From: Burkholderiaceae bacterium
GTDB lineage: Bacteria > Pseudomonadota > Gammaproteobacteria > Burkholderiales > Burkholderiaceae
Assembly (NCBI GenBank): GCA_947461335.1
Contig: CANHLB010000038.1
Span: 1 to 10,882 of the forward strand
Direction of reading: 5' to 3'
Length of the DNA: 10,882 nucleotides
Shown piece by piece: positions 1 through 6,928 of this stretch; positions within the stretch are counted from its first letter, which is position 1, and every line of letters starts with the position of its first letter. The translations under genes were made by a program, and so were the position numbers. A model generated the notes under the pieces. It was not told the origin of the DNA. It made no database searches and saw nothing but the letters and a program-made list of their open reading frames with translations.

Positions 1-491
1 GTTTGCGCTAGGTCGCGATCAGCTTCATTGACAGCTTTATCGGCAAATAATCCGGTAATACCTTTACCAATTAATGCTGGAGTATTGGGCATCGCTCTTA
101 CGCAGCGGGTGTGGTCTAGCCAACGACTCATATCTTTTAAGCGAATTCCAGCGGCAATACTCACAATCAACGGGCCAGGTGATGATGCATGCTTCAGTTT
201 TGAGGCCAGACCTTTAGCAACAACATTAAAGTCCTGAGGCTTAATAGCCATTACCACCACATTATTTTTTGTGAAATCAAAAGCAATATGCTCTAAAGCG
301 CCGATACCTTGGACGCCAAAATCTTCATGTAGCTTTAGCGCGGTTGCCGCATTAGCTTCCACTACTGAAATCTGATTAGGATGAAATCCATTAGCCAGTA
401 AGCCACTAATTAAAGCGCGGCCCATATTGCCACCACCGATAAAAGTGATGTGCACATTGCCATTGTTTTGCTTGTTCTGATTTGTGCTCAT
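1..491 (-). CDS. proC: Pyrroline-5-carboxylate reductase, N-terminal part (cut by left edge)
   Basis: This enzyme reduces 1-pyrroline-5-carboxylate to L-proline with NAD(P)H in the cytoplasm, the last step of proline synthesis. The 163 codons visible are the N-terminal Rossmann part of a protein that is usually about 270 residues long. I see the dinucleotide-binding loop FIGGGNMG (residues 17-24), the VVMAIKPQDF segment (79-88) that contacts the cofactor, and the RAMPNTPA motif (132-139) typical of ProC. The C-terminal dimerisation domain lies off the window. The ATG shares one base with the yggS stop (TAATG), so translation is probably coupled to yggS; no clear Shine-Dalgarno sequence precedes it. 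An Asn/Gln-rich stretch of about 12 residues precedes the first beta strand. A GTG at codon 13 is a possible but less likely start. The identification rests on motifs and is firm. Confidence 0.95.
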   Translation of the reverse strand, partial: MSTNQNKQNNGNVHITFIGGGNMGRALISGLLANGFHPNQISVVEANAATALKLHEDFGVQGIGALEHIAFDFTKNNVVVMAIKPQDFNVVAKGLASKLKHASSPGPLIVSIAAGIRLKDMSRWLDHTRCVRAMPNTPALIGKGITGLFADKAVNEADRDLAQ

Positions 492-1213
492 TAGCTAATC
501 TTATCGCGCTTCCCAAAAATAGCAGTTCCAACGCGAACAATAGTACTGCCTTCAGCAATGGCAGCCTCAAGATCATCAGACATGCCCATCGAGAGGGTGT
601 CAAAGAATTGATACCTGGGGTTCGTAAAGCGGCTCGTTTGAATTTGTCCAAAACAGTCACGAACTTCGGCAAAAGCTTTGCGCTGTTTAATGGGATCTGC
701 ACTAGGTTCTGGAATAGCCATTAACCCCCTTAAAACGACATTAGGCATTTCAGCAATAGCATCACAAAGCACTTTAGCTTCAGAAAGAGGAACACCGCTT
801 TTACTTTCTTCGCCGCTGACGTTTACTTGCACACAAAGCTGTAATTCGGCAAGACTTGGAAATTCACCACGCTGGGCTGATAAACGTTCTGCAATTTTGA
901 GTCGATCGATGCTATGAACCCAATCGAAATGCTCGGCAAGCTCTCTCGTTTTATTACTTTGAATGGGTCCAATAAAGTGCCACACCAGCCAAGGGCGTAA
1001 TTTAGCCAGCCGAGTAATTTTTTCAACCCCCTCTTGGACATAGTTTTCACCAAAAGCAGTTTGTCCTGCGTGCATAGCCTCTTCAATTGCGGAAGCTGGG
1101 AAAGTTTTGCTAACTGCTAACAGTTCAATTTCTTCAGGCTCACGTTTGGCCGCAAGAGCAGCAAGTTCCATACGCTGCCGAACCTGCATGAGGTTTACAA
1201 CGATAGAATTCAT
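491..1213 (-). CDS. yggS: YggS/PLPBP-family pyridoxal phosphate homeostasis protein
   Basis: This is a single-domain, PLP-binding TIM-barrel protein of the YggS/PROSC family. It has no established catalytic activity; the family is known to buffer PLP and to affect vitamin B6 and amino-acid pools. At 240 residues it has the normal full length. The PLP lysine is K36 in ELLAVSKTFPA. Other family motifs are AFGENYVQE (53-61), HFIGPIQSNK (79-88), NVSGEESKSG (131-140), RGLMAI (162-167), and the phosphate-binding C-terminal block from LSMGMSDD (207-214) to GSTIVRVGTAIFG (222-234). Its ATG overlaps the glcF stop as ATGA and its stop overlaps the proC start as TAATG, so it sits inside a coupled gene run. 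yggS next to proC is common in bacteria; the direct link to glycolate oxidase upstream is the less usual part. No Shine-Dalgarno sequence is visible. Confidence 0.95.
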   Translation of the reverse strand: MNSIVVNLMQVRQRMELAALAAKREPEEIELLAVSKTFPASAIEEAMHAGQTAFGENYVQEGVEKITRLAKLRPWLVWHFIGPIQSNKTRELAEHFDWVHSIDRLKIAERLSAQRGEFPSLAELQLCVQVNVSGEESKSGVPLSEAKVLCDAIAEMPNVVLRGLMAIPEPSADPIKQRKAFAEVRDCFGQIQTSRFTNPRYQFFDTLSMGMSDDLEAAIAEGSTIVRVGTAIFGKRDKIS

Positions 1214-2487
1214 GTGCGTTTGGAGGATTTGCTAATCATTTGATCAACGATCTCGATCCAATGTAGCACTGGCGTATCTTCTTGCTGTAGATGAGTAATA
1301 CACCCGATATTGCCAGACACAATGACTTCTGCACCAGATTCTTCGCAAGCTGCATTGAGGTGGCTTAACTTATTCTTGCGCAATTGCTCTGAGAGCTCGG
1401 GTTGAGTCACCGAATATGTGCCTGCAGAGCCGCAGCAGAGATGGCTATCTGCGCAAAGGCGCACGCCAATCCCTAGACTAGATAACAGACCTTCGACTTT
1501 CCCACGAATCTGTTGGCCATGTTGCAAAGTGCAAGGCGGATGATAGACCACACCAGGTTTTTGTTCTGAGCCAACCAATTGAATTAATTCAACTTGCAAA
1601 TCTGGCAGAATTTCAGAAATGTCTTTAGTTAGCTTAGAAATCTTCTTTGCTTTATCAGCATATTGAGGATCATTCGCCAAGAGATGACCATAATCTTTCA
1701 CCATCACACCACAACCAGATGCCGTCATCACAATTGCCTCAACACCACTTTCAACTAGAGGCCACCAAGCATCAATATTTTGCTTAGCATTGTCTAATCC
1801 ACCAGCTTGATCATTGAGGTGGTAACGCAGGGCACCACAGCAAGTAGCGTTTGGAGCGCTAATCAGCTGAATTTTTAATGCATCTAAAACACGAGCAGTG
1901 GCTGAATTGATGTTTGGTAACATTCCCGGCTGAACACAGCCCTCCAATATGAGCATCTTGCGAGTATGCGAAGTAAGTGGTCTAGCGTATGGATCTGTTG
2001 AGTGATCTAGGGCTTTATGTCTAGCTTGGGGGATTTTGCGCCTAATACTGCTTGGCATGATAGGTCGGACAAGACGACCTATAGTCATTGCAGAATTAAA
2101 TAAAGCCGGTTTAGTTAAACCCTCTTTTAATGCCCAGCGAGTAAGCCGCTCTCCCAGTGGGCGCTTAGATGTATTGTCTTCAGCCCACTTGCGCCCAATG
2201 TCGATTAAGTTACCGTATTTGACGCCGCTAGGGCAGGTGCTTTCACAATTTCGACAAGTGAGGCAGCGGTCCAGATGCATACGGGTTTTTTCAGTGGGGG
2301 CTGCGCCTTCAGCCATTTGCTTAATCAGGTAGATACGACCGCGTGGACCATCGAGCTCATCACCGAGTATCTGATACGTTGGGCAAGTTGCGGTACAAAA
2401 ACCGCAGTGAACACAATTACCTAAAATGCTGGCTGCTTCTATTCCTTCTGGAGTATTGGCAAATTTGGGGGCAAGTTGTGTGTACAT
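1210..2487 (-). CDS. glcF: Glycolate oxidase iron-sulfur subunit GlcF
   Basis: GlcF is the iron-sulfur subunit that carries electrons from the flavin subunits GlcD/GlcE towards the respiratory chain during oxidation of glycolate to glyoxylate. The 425 residues match the usual family length. Two [4Fe-4S] motifs of the form CxxCxxCxxxCP occur near the N terminus, with cysteines C25, C28, C31, C35 and C75, C78, C81, C85. The C-terminal half holds two cysteine-rich CCG modules: EGCVQPG (182-188) with ATCCGA (214-219), and HPPC (316-319) with HLCCGSAG (349-356). No membrane segment is evident. The gene follows glcE after 8 nt and its TGA overlaps the yggS ATG (ATGA). There is no clear Shine-Dalgarno sequence before the ATG, so it may depend on ribosomes from glcE. 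The order glcD-glcE-glcF supports the assignment over a lactate or glycerol-3-phosphate dehydrogenase subunit. Confidence 0.95.
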   Translation of the reverse strand: MYTQLAPKFANTPEGIEAASILGNCVHCGFCTATCPTYQILGDELDGPRGRIYLIKQMAEGAAPTEKTRMHLDRCLTCRNCESTCPSGVKYGNLIDIGRKWAEDNTSKRPLGERLTRWALKEGLTKPALFNSAMTIGRLVRPIMPSSIRRKIPQARHKALDHSTDPYARPLTSHTRKMLILEGCVQPGMLPNINSATARVLDALKIQLISAPNATCCGALRYHLNDQAGGLDNAKQNIDAWWPLVESGVEAIVMTASGCGVMVKDYGHLLANDPQYADKAKKISKLTKDISEILPDLQVELIQLVGSEQKPGVVYHPPCTLQHGQQIRGKVEGLLSSLGIGVRLCADSHLCCGSAGTYSVTQPELSEQLRKNKLSHLNAACEESGAEVIVSGNIGCITHLQQEDTPVLHWIEIVDQMISKSSKRT

Positions 2488-2495
2488 AGAGATAC

Positions 2496-3638
2496 TTATG
2501 GAAGACGATTTGTGGAAAATACGCCAGTAGGATCAAATGCAGATCTCAGACGCTCTTGTACAAGCTCGAGGGCCTGAGAGTGAGTTTGTTCGCTCAGCAA
2601 TGTAAATCGTTGGAATGCAGGATTAACATTGGCGCCTTGTTTAAAGCGAGTTGCGTGACCACCATGACTAGATGCCAGCTGTTTGATTAGATTAAAAGTC
2701 GCATCATCCCCAGGCGCTTTAATCCACCGTTGCTGGCCGTGCCACTCAAAGATGATGTCGTTGGCTGAACCAGGAATGGAGAGTGGTCCACAGGCTGCGG
2801 GTAAAGCTAAGCGATAAAGCGTTTGATCGGCGCCAAGATTTTCAAACAGAGACAGCTTGTGCTCGCGTAAATCATTCCAGAATGTTTCTGCAGATTGTGG
2901 GTCTACTTCGCTCGCATTGACCAAAGAGTTCATTAAAGGAGTAGCTGCTTTGATTGCTGCTACCGCACCTGCTAAGCGAATGCTTAACTGACCTTCTCCA
3001 TTGGAGTCACCAATCCAGCAACTTGCTGAAATGGGTAAGGGCCGGCCGGCCCACTCATTTAAAACACGTAAAGCTTTTTCTTGGGAAATTTGGCAGCGCA
3101 GTGTTGCTGTGGCTGCCGGTCGTGGCAACACTTTGACTGATGCCTCTAGGAGTAATGAAAGAGTCCCCATAGAGCCTGGCAATAAACGAGAGACATCATA
3201 GCCAGCAACGTTTTTCATTACTTGCCCGCCAAAAGATAAATCTTGTCCCTTGCCATCCAGAATGCGTGTACCTAAAACAAAGTCACGAAAATTACCGACA
3301 CTAATGCGACCGGGGCCAGCTAAGCCAGTTGCAATCGCACCACCAAATGTTGCGTGCTCACCAAAGTGGGGTGGTTCAAATGCCAGCATCTGATTTTTTT
3401 CTTTCAAAGCTGCTTCAATTACTTTTAGGGGTGTACCTGCACATGCGGTGATGACTAACTCTTCTGGCTGATACTCTAAGATGCCAGAGTAGGTACGGGT
3501 ATCTAGTTTTGGATGAGCATTGGGGTTGCCATACCAAGACTTTGTTCCACCACCTTCAATGGAGAGCTTTGTTTTATTCTTAGCTGCACTGAGTATCTGC
3601 TCACGAAATGCCTCAATGATGGGATTGGCAGCATTCAT
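2496..3638 (-). CDS. glcE: Glycolate oxidase FAD-binding subunit GlcE
   Basis: GlcE is the second, shorter flavin subunit of glycolate oxidase and is needed together with GlcD and GlcF for activity. The 380 residues contain a PCMH-type FAD-binding domain: SIEGGGTKSWYG (26-37) aligns with the first FAD loop, FEPPHFGEHATFGGAIATG (87-105) with the second, and GGQVMKNVAGYDVSRLLPGS (137-156) followed by GTLSLLLEASVKVLP (158-172) closes the fold. The C-terminal part is more divergent, as expected for GlcE, and lacks the HAGDGNMHP and GEHG metal/substrate motifs seen in GlcD, consistent with a supporting role. The ATG shares a base with the glcD stop (TAATG) and has one of the few good Shine-Dalgarno sequences here, GGAG 8 nt upstream inside the end of glcD. 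An unusual 14-bp all-GC palindrome lies within the gene at 3039-3052. Confidence 0.94.
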   Translation of the reverse strand: MNAANPIIEAFREQILSAAKNKTKLSIEGGGTKSWYGNPNAHPKLDTRTYSGILEYQPEELVITACAGTPLKVIEAALKEKNQMLAFEPPHFGEHATFGGAIATGLAGPGRISVGNFRDFVLGTRILDGKGQDLSFGGQVMKNVAGYDVSRLLPGSMGTLSLLLEASVKVLPRPAATATLRCQISQEKALRVLNEWAGRPLPISASCWIGDSNGEGQLSIRLAGAVAAIKAATPLMNSLVNASEVDPQSAETFWNDLREHKLSLFENLGADQTLYRLALPAACGPLSIPGSANDIIFEWHGQQRWIKAPGDDATFNLIKQLASSHGGHATRFKQGANVNPAFQRFTLLSEQTHSQALELVQERLRSAFDPTGVFSTNRLP

Positions 3639-5152
3639 TAAAAGCGCTCCAATTCTGGATGCGGTAGTTTGCCTCCGCTAATACGCATGCGGCCGTATTC
3701 AGCACAACGACTCAGTGTTGGAATTCCCTTATCAGGATTGAGAAGCTTTTGTGGATCAAAGGCGCTCTTCACACCCCAGAAAGATTCACGCTCACCCTCC
3801 CCAAACTGAACGCACATGGAATTAATCTTTTCGATACCAACCCCATGCTCACCTGTAATTGTGCCACCAAGCTCAACACAAGCTTCCAAGATTTCAGTCC
3901 CAAATTCTTCAGCACGATGCCATTCTTCTACATCTGCGCCATTAAATAGAATCAATGGATGCATATTGCCATCACCCGCATGAAAAACGTTCAAGCAACC
4001 TAAGCCATATTTTTTTTCCATACCTTGGATGCGCTTTAGCAAAGTTGCAATATGTCTGCGTGGGATGGTGCCATCCATACAGTAGTAATCCGCAGCGATG
4101 CGTCCTGCTGCGGGGAAGGCATTTTTACGGCCGCTCCAAAACTTGAGACGCTCAGTTTCATCTTTGGATATTTGAATACCGCTAGCACCAGATTGTTCCA
4201 ACACTTTTGTCATACGTTCAATTTCTTCGGCAACTTCTTCGGGGGTGCCATCAGATTCGCAAAGCAGAATAGCCGCTGCCTCCAAGTCATAGCCTGCGTG
4301 TACAAACTCCTCTACAGCCCTAGTAGTTGCTTGATCCATCATCTCTAGGCCAGCAGGAATAATGCCAGCAGCGATGATTGCTGCAACAGCATTTCCACCT
4401 TTTTCGATATCGTCAAAGCTAGCCATAATGACGCGCGCCATTTTTGGTTTGGCTACTAACTTCACAGTAACTTCCGTGACAACCGCTAACATGCCTTCAC
4501 TGCCCAGAACAATGGCTAGCAAATCTAAACCAGGAGCATCTGGAGCTAAGCTACCAAATTCCACAATCTCACCATTCATTAAAACGCCACGCACGCGCAG
4601 AACATTATGAAGAGTGAGCCCATATTTAAGACAGTGCACACCACCAGAGTTTTCATTAACATTGCCGCCGATAGAGCAGGCAATTTGTGATGACGGGTCT
4701 GGCGCGTAATAAAGCCCTAAATGAGAAACTGCCTCAGAAATGGCTAGATTGCGAACTCCAGGTTGAACCACTGCAGTCCGAGTAAACGGGTCAATGCTCA
4801 GAATTTTTTTGAGCTTAGCAAGAGAAAGCACTAATCCTTGGGAGATCGGCATTGCTCCACCGGATAGCCCAGTGCCAGATCCTCGTGGAACCACAGGGAT
4901 TTCCATTGCAAAGCAGATTTTGAGAATTTTCGCGACTTGCTCTTCCGTTTCTGGGAGGGCCACCGCTAATGGCATCCTTTTATAGGCTGCTAAACCATCA
5001 CATTCATAAGGAATCGTGTCCTCAGGCTCCCACAGCAAGGCATGCTCAGGGAGAATGGGGCGCAAAGCTGAAACCAGTTTTGACTGAAGTGCGCTAATCG
5101 CAGCGATATCGGGGGGTGGGGTCACCATATTCATAAGAATCATTTTAGCCAT
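3638..5152 (-). CDS. glcD: Glycolate oxidase catalytic flavin subunit GlcD
   Basis: GlcD is the main flavin subunit, oxidising glycolate (and often other short 2-hydroxy acids) to the 2-oxo acid. At 504 residues it is full length. The PCMH FAD domain shows VVPRGSGTGLSGGAMP (87-102), PDPSSQ (151-156), GGNVNENSGGVHCLKYG (162-178) and LGSEGMLAVVTEVTVKL (216-232). The C-terminal FAD-oxidase domain has NVFHAGDGNMHP (388-399), with the histidine pair that in this family binds metal or substrate, then TGEHGVGIEK (433-442) and DPQKLLNPDKG (466-476). I keep the first ATG (5152) because AGG lies 3 nt upstream; ATGs at codons 4, 7 and 9 are alternatives. It is the first gene of the run glcD-glcE-glcF-yggS-proC and lies only 18 bp from the divergent adenosyltransferase gene. 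An A8 tract spans codons 379-381. A D-lactate dehydrogenase is the main alternative, but glcE and glcF argue against it. Confidence 0.94.
   Translation of the reverse strand: MAKMILMNMVTPPPDIAAISALQSKLVSALRPILPEHALLWEPEDTIPYECDGLAAYKRMPLAVALPETEEQVAKILKICFAMEIPVVPRGSGTGLSGGAMPISQGLVLSLAKLKKILSIDPFTRTAVVQPGVRNLAISEAVSHLGLYYAPDPSSQIACSIGGNVNENSGGVHCLKYGLTLHNVLRVRGVLMNGEIVEFGSLAPDAPGLDLLAIVLGSEGMLAVVTEVTVKLVAKPKMARVIMASFDDIEKGGNAVAAIIAAGIIPAGLEMMDQATTRAVEEFVHAGYDLEAAAILLCESDGTPEEVAEEIERMTKVLEQSGASGIQISKDETERLKFWSGRKNAFPAAGRIAADYYCMDGTIPRRHIATLLKRIQGMEKKYGLGCLNVFHAGDGNMHPLILFNGADVEEWHRAEEFGTEILEACVELGGTITGEHGVGIEKINSMCVQFGEGERESFWGVKSAFDPQKLLNPDKGIPTLSRCAEYGRMRISGGKLPHPELERF
3647..3650 (-). promoter_or_regulatory. 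Shine-Dalgarno sequence of glcE
   Basis: GGAG on the minus strand lies 8 nt before the glcE ATG, inside the last codons of glcD. It is one of the few clear ribosome binding sites in the window and supports the chosen glcE start. It would allow re-initiation or direct entry in addition to coupling through the TAATG overlap. Confidence 0.55.
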
Positions 5153-5157
5153 TTACC

Positions 5158-5163
5158 TATAAT
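5158..5163 (+). promoter_or_regulatory. -10 box for the adenosyltransferase gene, predicted leaderless start
   Basis: A perfect TATAAT lies in the 18-bp gap between the divergent genes. Transcription normally begins about 7 nt after the hexamer, which here is 5170-5171, the A of the ATG or the base before it. No -35 hexamer of quality is found at 16-18 bp spacing (5134-5141 reads taagaatc), and there is no extended -10 TG. The best -35-like match, TTCATA at 5130-5135, is 22 bp away and too far. The assignment rests on the hexamer and its position; an activator could compensate for the missing -35. Confidence 0.45.
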
Positions 5164-5170
5164 TAAGCTT

Positions 5171-5740
5171 ATGGGAAATCGACTATCAAAAATCGCCACT
5201 AGAACCGGTGATGAGGGCATGACTGGCTTGGGTGACGGAAGTCGCGTTGAAAAGGACCATTTGCGGATTTGCGCTATGGGCGATGTGGATGAGCTGAACT
5301 CAGAAATCGGTGTTTTGATGGCTGAGGATATCCCTGAAAGCATTGCCGCTGAGTTAAAAGTGCTTTTCTTGCAGATTCAGCATGATTTATTTGATTTGGG
5401 TGGTGAGCTTTGTATTCCTAATTACAAGTTACTTAAGCCAGAGCACGTAGCTCAGTTAGATGTCTGGCTTGAAAAGTACAACAAAGAGTTACCCCCTCTA
5501 ACAGAATTTATTCTGCCTGGCGGTACACGAGCAGCTGCACAAGCTCATGTTTGTCGTACGGTTTGCAGGAGAGCTGAACGCTCGATTGTTAGATTAGGAT
5601 GGGCAGAACCTTTATATGACTCTCCCCGACAGTACGTCAATCGTTTATCCGATTTGTTATTTGTACTATCGCGCATTTTGAATCGCGCTGCCGGTGGAAC
5701 AGACGTGCTTTGGAAGCACGAAAAAAAAGAGACTAAATAA
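5171..5740 (+). CDS. PduO-type ATP:cob(I)alamin adenosyltransferase
   Basis: The enzyme transfers the 5'-deoxyadenosyl group of ATP to cob(I)alamin, making coenzyme B12 from corrinoid that is synthesised or salvaged; it acts in the cytoplasm, usually as a trimer. The 189 residues give the standard length. Diagnostic motifs of the PduO/MMAB family are ATRTGDEGMTGLGDGSR (9-25, ATP binding), RICAMGDVDELNS (32-44), FILPGGTRAAAQAHVCRTVC (113-132) running into RRAER (133-137), and YVNRLSDLLFVLSR (155-168). These exclude the unrelated CobA/BtuR type and the EutT type. No B12-dependent enzyme or other B12 gene is in the window, so the coenzyme's consumer must be elsewhere. The start is the only ATG that precedes the TRTGD motif, and no Shine-Dalgarno sequence precedes it. 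The stop codon TAA forms the loop of the downstream terminator. The databases use several symbols (pduO, cobO, mmab), so I leave the symbol blank. Confidence 0.95.
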   Translation: MGNRLSKIATRTGDEGMTGLGDGSRVEKDHLRICAMGDVDELNSEIGVLMAEDIPESIAAELKVLFLQIQHDLFDLGGELCIPNYKLLKPEHVAQLDVWLEKYNKELPPLTEFILPGGTRAAAQAHVCRTVCRRAERSIVRLGWAEPLYDSPRQYVNRLSDLLFVLSRILNRAAGGTDVLWKHEKKETK

Positions 5741-5753
5741 TTTAGTCTCTTTT
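5725..5753. terminator. Bidirectional intrinsic terminator between convergent genes
   Basis: The arms 5725-5737 (AAAAGAGACTAAA) and 5741-5753 (TTTAGTCTCTTTT) are perfectly complementary over 13 bp around a 3-nt loop, TAA at 5738-5740. An A tract at 5721-5728 gives a run of eight U in minus-strand RNA, so termination of aroG transcripts should be strong. In the plus direction the U run is only four, so termination of the adenosyltransferase mRNA may be weaker. The left arm encodes the last residues of the adenosyltransferase, and the loop is its stop codon. It lies 38 nt beyond the aroG stop. Confidence 0.85.
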
Positions 5754-5791
5754 AGTATTACGTTTATTACTGCCTGTATTTAGTACTCTTA

Positions 5792-6916
5792 TTATTTCTT
5801 TTTACCTCTGCGTTTTTTCACTGCAGTAGCTAAGCGCTCTAGTACCTTCACTGAATCTTCCCAATTGATGCAGGCATCGGTAATGCTCTTGCCGTACTCC
5901 AGTTGCTTCGGATCATCTTTACCAGGTGTAAATTTCTGAGCGCCATCGTTGAGATGACTTTCTACCATCACACCAAAAATCTCATGTGATCCAGCTTCAA
6001 TTTGCTTAGCAATGTCATCTGCAACGATGATTTGGCGTTCATGCTTTTTACTAGAGTTTGCATGTGACAAGTCAATCATCAAACTGGCTGGGAGCTTTGC
6101 TGCTGCTAGCTCTGCACAGGCTTCTTTAACATGCTGCGCTTCATAATTAGGCTCCTTACCACCGCGTAAAATCACATGACAATCCTTATTGCCCTTAGTT
6201 TCTACAACTGATACTTGCCCATTCTTGTGGATGGATAAGAAGTGGTGTGGTCGACCGGCTGCTTGAATAGCATCCGTAGCAATCTTGATATTGCCATCTG
6301 TACCATTTTTAAAGCCAATTGGCGCAGATAAACCAGAAGCCAGTTCACGATGAACTTGACTTTCAGTTGTGCGTGCTCCAATCGCGCCCCAAGAGATGAG
6401 GTCAGCAATGTATTGCGGAGAAATTACATCAAGGAACTCACTGCCTGCTGGCATACCTTGACGATTAATTTCCATTAGGACCTGGCGAGCAAGTCGCAGG
6501 CCTTCTTCGATGCGATAGCTTTCATCGAGATAGGGGTCATTGATTAAACCCTTCCAGCCAACAGTAGTACGTGGTTTTTCAAAATAGACACGCATCACAA
6601 TTTCTAGTTCACCAGAAAAACGGTCACGCTCAGACAAGAGCCGCTGACAATATTCCATTGCTGCTTTTGGATCATGAATCGAGCATGGCCCAATGATGAC
6701 GAGTAAACGATCATCTTTGCCATGAATAATGTCGCGAATCTTCTTGCGAGTTTTACTGATCAGGGCTTCGGTTGGAGTTCCAGAGATCGGAAAAAAGCGA
6801 ATCAAATGCTCTGGTGGAGGCAGAACAGTAATATTGTCGATACGTTGATCGTCAGTCTCTGACGTTTTATCAACGGCAGAATACCAGTGAGAGTGGTTAG
6901 TGTTTTGTTGGCTCAT
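5792..6916 (-). CDS. aroG: 3-Deoxy-7-phosphoheptulonate (DAHP) synthase, class I (AroG/AroF/AroH type)
   Basis: The enzyme condenses phosphoenolpyruvate with erythrose 4-phosphate to DAHP, the entry step of the shikimate pathway to aromatic amino acids. The 374 residues resemble the enteric class I-alpha enzymes closely, with about 17 extra N-terminal residues. Metal and substrate residues are present: GPCSIHD (76-82, metal-ligand C78), RVYFEKPRTTVGWKG (109-123, including K114), GARTTESQVHRELASG (180-195), GFKNGTDGN (201-209), DLSHANSSK (282-290, H285), MVESHLNDG (317-325, E319) and SITDACI (344-350, D347). The N-terminal extension that carries effector sites is intact, so feedback inhibition by an aromatic amino acid is likely. 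The C terminus ends in a basic run, KKRRGKKK. The gene begins 19 nt after tldD with no clear Shine-Dalgarno sequence, and a -10-like TAAAAT lies just upstream. Paralogues elsewhere are possible, so the aroG symbol reflects similarity and not tested specificity. Confidence 0.93.
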   Translation of the reverse strand: MSQQNTNHSHWYSAVDKTSETDDQRIDNITVLPPPEHLIRFFPISGTPTEALISKTRKKIRDIIHGKDDRLLVIIGPCSIHDPKAAMEYCQRLLSERDRFSGELEIVMRVYFEKPRTTVGWKGLINDPYLDESYRIEEGLRLARQVLMEINRQGMPAGSEFLDVISPQYIADLISWGAIGARTTESQVHRELASGLSAPIGFKNGTDGNIKIATDAIQAAGRPHHFLSIHKNGQVSVVETKGNKDCHVILRGGKEPNYEAQHVKEACAELAAAKLPASLMIDLSHANSSKKHERQIIVADDIAKQIEAGSHEIFGVMVESHLNDGAQKFTPGKDDPKQLEYGKSITDACINWEDSVKVLERLATAVKKRRGKKK

Positions 6917-6922
6917 ACAGCT

Positions 6923-6928
6923 ATTTTA
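6923..6928 (-). promoter_or_regulatory. -10-like hexamer just upstream of aroG
   Basis: TAAAAT on the minus strand matches the sigma-70 -10 consensus at 5 of 6 positions and lies in the 19-nt gap between tldD and aroG. A start about 7 nt downstream would fall on the aroG ATG. There is no acceptable -35 hexamer at 16-18 bp and no TG extension, and such hexamers arise often by chance in AT-rich DNA, so this is weak. It would let aroG be expressed apart from tldD. Confidence 0.2.

Noticed and set aside
28..237. Plus-strand open frame of 69 codons
   Set aside because: It is antisense to proC, whose Rossmann and MPNTPA motifs are clear; its translation shows no recognisable motif.
406..702. Minus-strand open frame of 98 codons across the yggS-proC junction
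   Set aside because: It overlaps two well-supported genes in another frame and has no family features.
1219..1225. GGAGG-containing sequence near the yggS start
   Set aside because: It is on the plus strand; on the strand of yggS it reads CCTCC, so it cannot be a Shine-Dalgarno sequence for that gene.
4052..4348. Plus-strand open frame of 98 codons within glcD
   Set aside because: It is antisense to conserved GlcD sequence and has no recognisable domain or start signal.
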